From an uncultured Erysipelotrichaceae bacterium (GTDB taxonomy: Bacteria > Bacillota_I > Bacilli_A > RF39 > UBA660), in contig CACYBN010000059.1 of the NCBI GenBank assembly GCA_902772675.1, positions 1 through 11,941 on the forward strand: a stretch of DNA of 11,941 nt, written 5' to 3'. Below, one piece after another: positions 6,173-11,941 of this stretch. The translations under genes and the position numbers were made by a program. Each line of letters begins with the position of its first letter. Within the stretch, counting starts at the first letter, position 1. The notes beneath the pieces were generated by a model that saw nothing but the letters and a program-made list of their open reading frames with translations, was not told the DNA's origin and ran no database searches.

Positions 6173-6192
6173 ATTAGTCTATTTCTTTTTTT
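6163..6192 (+). terminator. intrinsic terminator containing the stop codon
   Basis: A perfect 11-pair stem, AAAGAAATAGA (6163-6173) and TCTATTTCTTT (6178-6188), with loop TTAG and T to 6192. The stop TAG (6170-6172) is inside the 5' arm. The A-run upstream means it could also work for the opposite strand. Confidence 0.88.
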
Positions 6193-6222
6193 GTAAAATT
6201 TTCTTTTGTTCGATTGTTTAAT

Positions 6223-6236
6223 AGAACACGTGTTTG
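6223..6236 (+). promoter_or_regulatory. LexA (DinR) operator of the Y-family polymerase unit
   Basis: AGAACACGTGTTTG matches the Bacillus DinR/LexA consensus CGAACRNRYGTTYG at every position but the first. It overlaps the TG of the extended -10 box, where bound LexA would block RNA polymerase. This predicts induction on DNA damage, as expected for the polymerase downstream. No lexA gene is in the window. Confidence 0.75.
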
Positions 6237-6243
6237 ATATAAT
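6235..6243 (+). promoter_or_regulatory. extended -10 promoter of the Y-family polymerase
   Basis: TGATATAAT, with a possible -35 TTGTTT (6214-6219) at 18 bases, lies 25 bases before ATG 6269. The LexA box at 6223-6236 overlaps it. Confidence 0.65.
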
Positions 6244-6268
6244 AAAAATGATTTAGAGGTGGTTGATT

Positions 6269-7519
6269 ATGGATAAAATTTATTTATGTATTGATTTAAA
6301 AACTTTTTATGCCTCTGTTGAATGTGTAGAAAGAGGTTTGGATCCTTTTAAAACAGATTTAATAGTAGCAGATCCATCTAGATCTAAAGGTGCGATTTGT
6401 TTAGCTATAACTCCTAAAATGAAGGAAAGAGGTATTAAAAATAGATGTAGAGTTTATGAAATACCTAAAACTGTTCATCCGATAGTAGCTAAACCTCGAA
6501 TGAAAAAATATATAGAATATTCTGTTAGAATATATCAAATATATTTAAAATATGTTTCTAAAGATGATATTCATCCATATTCTATAGATGAAGTATTTAT
6601 GGATATAACAAATTATTTACATTTATATAAAAAAGAACCGGTAGATATAGCAAAAATGATTATGAAAGATATATATGATACTACTGGAATAACAGCAACA
6701 GCAGGTATAGGTACTAATTTATTTTTAGCTAAAGTAGCACTAGATATTAAATCTAAACATGTAGATAGTCATATTGGTGTTTTTGATGAAGAAACATTTC
6801 AAAAAGAAATGTGGCATCATTTACCTATAACTGATTTTTGGCAAATAAGTTATGGTACTGAAGCAAGATTACATAAATTACATCTTAGAGATTTATATGA
6901 TGTAGCTCATTGTAATCCAAAAATACTTTATAAAGAGTTTGGTGTAAACGCTTTATATTTAATAGATCATTCATGGGGTAGGGAATCATGTACGATTGAA
7001 GATATAAAAAAATATAAACCTAAAAGTAATTCTTTGAGTAATAGTCAAATTTTATATAGAGATTATAATTATAAAGAAGCTAGAATAGTTCTTGCAGAAA
7101 TGATAGATAATTTAGTACTTCAGCTAGTTAATATTGGAATGTGTACTAATAATTTATCTTTTTATATTGGATATTCTAAAGATGTAATTAGACCAGTTGC
7201 TTGTTCTTTTAAAGTTGATGATACTTCAAGTTATAAAATTATTCTAAATAGAATCTTAGAAGAATATGATTATAGAATAAATGAAAGTGTTCCAATAAGA
7301 AAAATAGGTTTATCTTTTAATAATCTTCATGTATTAAAATATGAACAAATGAATCTTTTTTCTAATAATGATACTGTTAGAGATAATAAATTAGAAACTA
7401 CTATTTTAGAAATAAAAAATAAATATGGAAAGAATTCTATTCTTAGGGGTATTAGTTATTTAGATGGTGCTACTCAAATAGATAGAAATAGATTAATAGG
7501 AGGACATAATGCAGAATAG
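6269..7519 (+). CDS. Y-family translesion DNA polymerase (UvrX/UmuC type)
   Basis: The protein has 416 residues from ATG 6269, six bases after AGGTGG (6257-6262); a TTG at 6263 is in frame but too close to that site. Y-family polymerases copy damaged DNA. The catalytic acids are visible as D9 in YLCIDLKTFYASVE and D107-E108 in YSIDEVFMD (104-112). The palm continues with GITATAGIGTNLFLAKVALD (140-159), and the little-finger region spans roughly 265-355. QMNLF (360-364) fits the beta-clamp-binding motif of such polymerases. Length and the YolD-like neighbour point to the UvrX/YqjW branch of Firmicutes, rather than DinB. A LexA box covers its promoter. The YolD-like gene overlaps its end by 11 bases, with its AGGAGG inside this gene. 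Confidence 0.93.
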   Translation: MDKIYLCIDLKTFYASVECVERGLDPFKTDLIVADPSRSKGAICLAITPKMKERGIKNRCRVYEIPKTVHPIVAKPRMKKYIEYSVRIYQIYLKYVSKDDIHPYSIDEVFMDITNYLHLYKKEPVDIAKMIMKDIYDTTGITATAGIGTNLFLAKVALDIKSKHVDSHIGVFDEETFQKEMWHHLPITDFWQISYGTEARLHKLHLRDLYDVAHCNPKILYKEFGVNALYLIDHSWGRESCTIEDIKKYKPKSNSLSNSQILYRDYNYKEARIVLAEMIDNLVLQLVNIGMCTNNLSFYIGYSKDVIRPVACSFKVDDTSSYKIILNRILEEYDYRINESVPIRKIGLSFNNLHVLKYEQMNLFSNNDTVRDNKLETTILEIKNKYGKNSILRGISYLDGATQIDRNRLIGGHNAE

Positions 7520-7811
7520 AGCTTGTCAATTTATGCCATTTGATTCTTTAAAAGGATTTAGAGAAGCTTTAAAAGAAGCTGAAACAATTACTGAAGATAA
7601 GAAAATAATATCTAGTGAATTAAAAGAATCTCTAGATAGAGAATTATCAAAAATTAAAGTTGGATCTAAAGTATTAATTAAATATTATTATGAGTTTGAA
7701 TATATAGAGACTATTGATATATTAAAAAAAATAGATAAAGTTTATAAAAGAATAATTTTAAGTAATTCTATTATTTCTATAGATGATATTATTTCTATTA
7801 AAACTTTGTGA
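7509..7811 (+). CDS. YolD-like protein
   Basis: The protein has 100 residues; its ATG overlaps the polymerase stop and is preceded by AGGAGG (7498-7503). The N-terminal QFMPFDSLKGFREALKEAE (7-25) matches the YolD-family start '(W)xPFDALKGFxEAL', with Phe where Trp is common. The C-terminal half, VGSKVLIKYYYEFEYIETID then IISIDDIISI, matches the family's beta-rich 'GxxVxVxYYxxGxY...I.FDDI'. YolD-like proteins are usually found beside UvrX/YqjW polymerases and are thought to act as accessory subunits somewhat like UmuD; that role is known only from context. Its TGA stop is also part of the next promoter. Confidence 0.88.
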   Translation: MQNRACQFMPFDSLKGFREALKEAETITEDKKIISSELKESLDRELSKIKVGSKVLIKYYYEFEYIETIDILKKIDKVYKRIILSNSIISIDDIISIKTL

Positions 7812-7817
7812 TATAAT
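7809..7817 (+). promoter_or_regulatory. extended -10 promoter of the WG-repeat gene
   Basis: TGATATAAT lies 20 bases before ATG 7838; its TGA is the stop codon of the YolD-like gene. No LexA box or terminator lies between the two units, so read-through from the SOS promoter is also likely. Confidence 0.55.
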
Positions 7818-7837
7818 TAAAAATAATAGGTGATTTT

Positions 7838-10219
7838 ATGAGCGAAGTAGAAGAAAAATATTTAGAGTATTTAAAAGAATGTTTTGATGTAGAAATAACT
7901 TCTGATATTGAACTTGATGATAGAGCTGAGGAATATAAAATAATTACTGATAATTATAGGAATCAAGTATTAGTAGATTCTCATAATAATCCAGTTAAAT
8001 TTAGATTTAAAGTATATTCTTCTAAGATAGTTTCGTCTAAAGATGAGACACCTGCTGGTAGTATAAGTGGTTTTTCTATTAGAGAATTCTATCCTTTAGA
8101 AAAGGGTGGATTTGTTTTAAATGTTAAATTAAATATAACTGATAAATATTTTAGAGTATATATAGATTCTGATGGTAATATGATGAGTGCTACTGAATTA
8201 CCAAAAAAAGTTTTAAGTTATAGTGATATTGGAGATTCTTATTATTTTCCTAGAGACTATGGAGATTATTTAGGATATTATTCACCTATATTTGGAGAAT
8301 TAGTTGATACTAAATTTAAATCATTAAGTGCTTTATATGATGGATATGGTATTGGTGTAATAGAAGGAGATAGTGTTCCTCGTTTAATAGGTGAAGATGG
8401 TAGTATTAGAAAAATATTCTATAATAATCCACAGGTAATAGGTAGCAATAGAATTATTTGTGAAAATAATGGTAGAAGATTTTTATTAGATACTAATTTA
8501 AATATAATAAGTGAAGTAAATAAAGATTATATTATCAGTCGTAGTAAGAATGGATATTTTATTGTTAAGAATAATGAAGATGGTACTTATAATTTTATGG
8601 ATGCTTCAGGAAAACTAATATCTGATATTTGGTTTGAAAAAGTAGAAGATTTCAGTAGAGGAAGAGCTTTAGTTAAAACAGCTGATGGATATAATTTTAT
8701 TGATACAGATGGAATATTATTATTAGATGAATATTTAAGTGAAGCTTATTCGTTCGAAGGATTAAAAACAGTAGTTAGAAAAAAAGATTTAACTTATGGT
8801 TTAATGGATAGAACTGGTAATATTGAAGAATACAGTGGATTAACTATTAAACCTTTTGTAGAAGGAAAAGCTATAGTAAGTAGACAAACTGGAAGAGGTT
8901 TAAAATCTAATATTGAATATAATTATTTAGATTATGATGGTAATCTTTTGTTAGAATTATGGGCTGATAAAGTATATCCGTTTAAAGATGGAATAACTAC
9001 AGTAAAATATTATGACAAAAAAACATCTACAGATTTTTCTAGAAAAATAATAGTAATAGATCTTGAAGGAGATCCTATTTATGATATAGAAAGATATTCA
9101 GAAGAATTTAGATCTCATAATTTTAAAGATAAAGAAGAAGTAAGAGGATTTACTACTAGAAAGAAAAAAGAACCTCTTGAATGTGAAGTAGTAGGTTTAC
9201 TTAAGAAAAAATATTTATATGGTGATGTAGAATTAGCACAACGACCAATCGTAAACTATGATGGAGCTGTTTTCTGTTTTAGTAGAGGACTTATTTATAA
9301 ATATGATTTAATTACAGGTACTATTGAACAATTATGTAGATTAAATGATTTTAAATTTGGAGATAATTACATATCTATAAAAGATAGAAATTATTTTGTT
9401 AGAAATGGAGAACTAATAGATATTACAGATATAGGATATGCTGAAGGAATTAGATTAGTTACTCCTGAAATAATATTAAGTTTTAGTGAATTTAAAAGTA
9501 TATATAGTAATGATCATAATCATGAAGAGGTAATAGAAAGAGCTAAAGCTATAAAACAAGAATATAAATTAAATCATGATAAGAAATTAGCTCATAGAGA
9601 TGCTACAAGAAAAAGTGAAGTAACTGAAGAAGAAAGAGAAGAAGCAATAAGAGCAATAAATGAAGCTAAGGAAAAGATAGTGGCTATATATTTAAGTCTT
9701 CAACATGCATTTGCAATTTTGGATATGTTGGATCCTAAAGTGATGGTAACTCTTCCGGGAAGAAACTTATTACCAATAACTTCAGATATTTTATTTATTA
9801 AAGTAGATGATCATTTAGAAATAGATCCTAGATTTAAAGAGAGTCATATGTTAAGACACTTTGATTTATCAGGTATAGATTTCAGTGGTGTTAAATTATC
9901 TGGAGAAGAATGCTTATCTTATACTAATGCCGATATTAATCCTCAAACTGTTTATAAAAAAGATTTATCTTTTTGTGATTTAAGAGGAATTTATAATACT
10001 TTAGATGATTTTAGTGGTGTTAAAGTAGAAGGAACTATTTTTGATGAAGAAAAATTAGACTTTGTAAATACTTTAAAACCAGGCAGTGGATTTGTTATTA
10101 ATTTAAAAACTTATCCATCTAGTTTAACTCCAGATGAAGTAAGAAGTATGACTTTAGTAGAAACTCCAAAATCTCAACCAGATGAGATAGCTCTAGAGTC
10201 TACTGGTAAACAGAGGTAG
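7838..10219 (+). CDS. large WG-repeat-like protein with C-terminal coiled coil and pentapeptide-like repeats
   Basis: The protein has 793 residues, and AGGTGA (7828-7833) fixes the start. No signal peptide or membrane helix is visible, so it is probably cytoplasmic. Residues ~60-420 are built of irregular beta repeats resembling WG (KWG) repeats: YNFMDASGKLI (251-261), VEDFSRGRALVKTADGYNFI (269-288), YSFEGLKTVVRKKDLTYGLM (304-323) and YNYLDYDGNLLLELWADKVY (361-380). Residues ~440-550 hold further beta strands. Residues ~560-630 are charged and helical (EEVIERAKAIKQEYKL, EEEREEAIRAINEAKEKI), likely a coiled coil. Residues ~674-740 have pentapeptide-like phrases (FDLSGIDFSGVKLSG, KKDLSFCDLRG, FSGVKVEGTIF). 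The tail is Ser/Pro/Thr-rich. Function is unknown; the repeat types suggest protein-protein contacts. It may be co-induced with the polymerase upstream. The partner gene follows after two bases. Confidence 0.78.
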   Translation: MSEVEEKYLEYLKECFDVEITSDIELDDRAEEYKIITDNYRNQVLVDSHNNPVKFRFKVYSSKIVSSKDETPAGSISGFSIREFYPLEKGGFVLNVKLNITDKYFRVYIDSDGNMMSATELPKKVLSYSDIGDSYYFPRDYGDYLGYYSPIFGELVDTKFKSLSALYDGYGIGVIEGDSVPRLIGEDGSIRKIFYNNPQVIGSNRIICENNGRRFLLDTNLNIISEVNKDYIISRSKNGYFIVKNNEDGTYNFMDASGKLISDIWFEKVEDFSRGRALVKTADGYNFIDTDGILLLDEYLSEAYSFEGLKTVVRKKDLTYGLMDRTGNIEEYSGLTIKPFVEGKAIVSRQTGRGLKSNIEYNYLDYDGNLLLELWADKVYPFKDGITTVKYYDKKTSTDFSRKIIVIDLEGDPIYDIERYSEEFRSHNFKDKEEVRGFTTRKKKEPLECEVVGLLKKKYLYGDVELAQRPIVNYDGAVFCFSRGLIYKYDLITGTIEQLCRLNDFKFGDNYISIKDRNYFVRNGELIDITDIGYAEGIRLVTPEIILSFSEFKSIYSNDHNHEEVIERAKAIKQEYKLNHDKKLAHRDATRKSEVTEEEREEAIRAINEAKEKIVAIYLSLQHAFAILDMLDPKVMVTLPGRNLLPITSDILFIKVDDHLEIDPRFKESHMLRHFDLSGIDFSGVKLSGEECLSYTNADINPQTVYKKDLSFCDLRGIYNTLDDFSGVKVEGTIFDEEKLDFVNTLKPGSGFVINLKTYPSSLTPDEVRSMTLVETPKSQPDEIALESTGKQR

Positions 10220-10221
10220 TT

Positions 10222-10536
10222 ATGTCCATATTAGAAAAAGATATTTTAGATGGAGTAGCAATTAGTAAAAAAGATAATAATTTAATATTATTTTTATCTG
10301 ATGAATTGGATTTTAAAGATGAATATAATCATTTATTATTATTACAGGATAAGATTAATTCTTATATTGCATATATTGAAACTGAACAATATAAAGAAGA
10401 ATATCCAGATTATTTATTTAATGATATTATCTTAGAAATACATTTTAAATATGAACCAACAGATAATTGTAAACATTTTATAGAAGTAGTTAATTCTATA
10501 ATAGAAAAATATAATATGAAATGTGTAATAAAGTAG
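10222..10536 (+). CDS. small DUF6572-like protein
   Basis: The protein has 104 residues; its ATG comes two bases after the stop of the large repeat protein, and AGAGG (10212-10216) overlaps that gene's end. It is acidic, without signal peptide or membrane helix. The order of features, VAISKKDNNLILFLSDELDF (12-31), HLLLLQDKINSYIAYIETEQY (37-57) and EIHFKYEPTDNCKHFIEVVN (72-91), resembles the small proteins grouped as DUF6572, whose function is not known. That assignment is from memory. Tight spacing suggests it works with, or is made together with, the WG-repeat protein. A terminator overlaps its stop. Confidence 0.75.
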   Translation: MSILEKDILDGVAISKKDNNLILFLSDELDFKDEYNHLLLLQDKINSYIAYIETEQYKEEYPDYLFNDIILEIHFKYEPTDNCKHFIEVVNSIIEKYNMKCVIK

Positions 10537-10553
10537 TTTTCAACTACTTTTTT
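10530..10553 (+). terminator. intrinsic terminator containing the stop codon
   Basis: AAAGTAGTT (10530-10538), loop TTC, AACTACTTT (10542-10550) and TTT, followed by another T-run after one A. The stop TAG (10534-10536) is in the 5' arm. Confidence 0.83.
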
Positions 10554-10556
10554 ATT

Positions 10557-10612
10557 TTTGTTCACAATTTTTTCATAAATAAAATTTATAAATATATGTA
10601 GAGGTGAACAAA
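10557..10612. repeat. nine-base inverted repeat flanking the permease promoter
   Basis: TTTGTTCAC (10557-10565) and GTGAACAAA (10604-10612) are exact inverted copies 38 bases apart. They lie on either side of a TATAAA -10 candidate (10587-10592), and the right copy overlaps the ribosome binding site GAGGTGA (10601-10607). This could be a paired operator, or a chance match in AT-rich DNA. Confidence 0.4.
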
Positions 10613-10615
10613 TAA

Positions 10616-11941
10616 ATGTATATTTTAAAAAATATTTGGCGTAATAAAATGAGAAATATATTGATAGGTATTATTATAGTAGTTATTGCATCAGCTTGTG
10701 CAGTTACTTTAGCTATTAGATCATCTGCTGATAAGATAATAAAAGCCTATGAAGAAAAATATCCAGTAGAAGCCACTATTGGAATGGATAGAGAAGCTTT
10801 AATGAATTCTCTAAAAGAAAATGATTCTCAAGAAGATATGATTGATGCTTTTAATAATATTGAAAGTATTACAATTGATGAAGTTGAGAAATATGGTGAT
10901 AGTGATTATGTATCTAGTTACTATTATACTTATAGTCTTAGTATGAATGGAAAAGATATAAAAGAAGCAACAGATAGTTTAGTAAAAGAAACTACCACTA
11001 CTGAGACAGAAACAACTACAAAAACAGATACTGAAACTAAAAAGAATAGTTCTTCTTCAAGTAATTCTAATAGACCGGGTAGACCACCAGAAGATGGTGG
11101 AACTACTACAACTAGAAAGAGTACTACAACTAGAAAGAAAACTACAACTACAATAGAAAATATTAGAAATGAAAAAGCAAATAAAGGTACTTTTTCAATT
11201 GTAGGATATAATTCTTATGAAGCGATGAGTGATTTTATATCTGGTAATTATACAATTACTTCTGGAGAAGTAAGTAATGATTTCGATTCAAATAGTTGTG
11301 TAATTTCTGAAGAATTAGCTACTTTAAATGAGATAAAAGTTGGAGATACTATAACATTAGTAAGTCCATATGATACATCTGTTACATATGATTTAGTTGT
11401 AACTGGTATATATAAAGAAAATTCATCATCAGCTAGTGATACTAAAAATATGTATTCTAATTCTGCTAATACAATAATTACTAATGTAACCACAGTTAAA
11501 AATATATTAGAAAAAGATACTAAAAATAGTGGAACAGTAAATCCTACTTATATATTAAAAGATACTAGTGTTATTGAAAAATTTAGTGAAGAAGTAAAAG
11601 AAAAAGGTTTAAGTGAGTATTATACAGTTACTGATAACTCTGAAACAGTTCAATCTGCTACTGATTCTATTATTTCAGTAAAAGGATTTGCTACTACATT
11701 CTTGATTATAACTTTAGTAATTGGAGGTGTAGTTTTACTTGCTATTAATATGATTAATATTAGAGAAAGAAAATATGAGATTGGAGTATTAAGAACAATT
11801 GGTTTAACTAAAATAAAATTGACTTTACAATTTATGTGTGAACTACTAATTGTAACTGTTTTTGGATTATTAATCGGAGCTGGAATTGGATCTTTTGCTT
11901 CAGTAAAAGTAAGTAATGAATTATTAAAAAATGAAATAGAA
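10616..11941 (+). CDS. FtsX/MacB-type ABC transporter permease (3' end outside window)
   Basis: The frame is open for 442 codons from ATG 10616 (ribosome binding site GAGGTGA 10601-10607) to the window edge, so the C-terminus is missing. MYILKNIWRNKMRNILIGII is the usual start of MacB-like permeases, whose first membrane helix here spans ~15-35. A large outer domain follows, interrupted at ~126-180 by a low-complexity linker rich in Thr, Lys, Ser and Arg. The FtsX domain begins at ~357 with a membrane helix, then INIRERKYEIGVLRTIGLTK, a hallmark of this family, and another helix at ~405-430. Such permeases work with an ATPase in export of peptides or lipids, resistance, or mechanical signalling across the envelope; the ATPase should be encoded nearby, beyond this window. 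A reverse-strand frame at 11248-11493 is a shadow of this gene. Confidence 0.92.
   Translation, partial: MYILKNIWRNKMRNILIGIIIVVIASACAVTLAIRSSADKIIKAYEEKYPVEATIGMDREALMNSLKENDSQEDMIDAFNNIESITIDEVEKYGDSDYVSSYYYTYSLSMNGKDIKEATDSLVKETTTTETETTTKTDTETKKNSSSSSNSNRPGRPPEDGGTTTTRKSTTTRKKTTTTIENIRNEKANKGTFSIVGYNSYEAMSDFISGNYTITSGEVSNDFDSNSCVISEELATLNEIKVGDTITLVSPYDTSVTYDLVVTGIYKENSSSASDTKNMYSNSANTIITNVTTVKNILEKDTKNSGTVNPTYILKDTSVIEKFSEEVKEKGLSEYYTVTDNSETVQSATDSIISVKGFATTFLIITLVIGGVVLLAINMINIRERKYEIGVLRTIGLTKIKLTLQFMCELLIVTVFGLLIGAGIGSFASVKVSNELLKNEIE
11104..11150 (+). repeat. 18-base tandem repeat in the Thr-rich linker
   Basis: TACTACAACTAGAAAGA occurs at 11104-11120 and again at 11122-11138, a period of 18 bases, followed by a partial third copy (11140-11150). 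It encodes TTTR-K-like units, so the linker can grow or shrink in frame by slippage. Confidence 0.7.

Noticed and set aside
6208..6228. TGTTC...GAACA inverted repeat as a second LexA site
   Set aside because: The 11-base spacing between half sites does not fit the four-base spacing of the LexA box.
6263..6268. TTG start for the Y-family polymerase
   Set aside because: It directly abuts the AGGTGG site, whereas ATG 6269 has a normal six-base spacing.
11248..11493. 81-codon open frame on the minus strand
   Set aside because: It lies wholly inside the permease gene, has no ribosome binding site or family features, and arises from the codon bias of the plus-strand gene.

Overview
The window is very AT-rich DNA (clearly below 30% GC by eye) from a compact Firmicutes-type genome. 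AGA is the dominant Arg codon, and codon choice is uniform along the window. Strong AGGTGG/AGGAGG ribosome binding sites, TATAAT boxes and a Bacillus-type LexA box all point to Bacillota. TGA is used as a stop at 7809-7811 and Trp is encoded by TGG, so this is not the Mycoplasma code. The best guess is an uncultured gut-type Bacilli or Mollicutes-related lineage; the species cannot be told from the sequence.

Layout. (1) 1-933, minus strand: 5' part of a membrane-anchored, extracytoplasmic beta-propeller-like protein. (2) 996-1226: a decayed relic of ispG. (3) 1245-1949: a membrane-anchored XRE-type regulator with a Cys-containing outer domain, ended by a terminator. (4) 2040-3204: a two-gene unit coding for an extracytoplasmic rhodanese-like protein and an extracytoplasmic thioredoxin-like protein with a CX5C motif. 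(5) 3255-4852: a short relic resembling DUF362 proteins, whose promoter now appears to serve an M32 metallocarboxypeptidase. (6) 4897-6172: a PAP2 membrane phosphatase followed by a small kinase-fold protein. (7) 6269-7811: a Y-family DNA polymerase and a YolD-like protein behind a near-perfect LexA box. (8) 7838-10536: a large WG-repeat/pentapeptide-like protein and a small DUF6572-like protein, with no terminator separating them from the SOS unit. (9) 10616-11941: the 5' part of an FtsX/MacB-type ABC transporter permease with a Thr-rich linker.

Functionally, the most coherent groups are the SOS-controlled translesion polymerase unit (7, perhaps reading into 8) and a possible cell-surface sulfur/redox module (3 and 4). 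Both gene relics come from families of iron-sulfur proteins. Genome economy is visible throughout. Most promoters are extended -10 boxes (TGnTATAAT) lying only 16-25 bases before the start codon, so leaders are very short. Four of the five terminators contain the stop codon of the gene they end. No RNA genes, CRISPR arrays, insertion sequences or attachment sites were seen, and no gene-free stretch exceeds about 300 bases.
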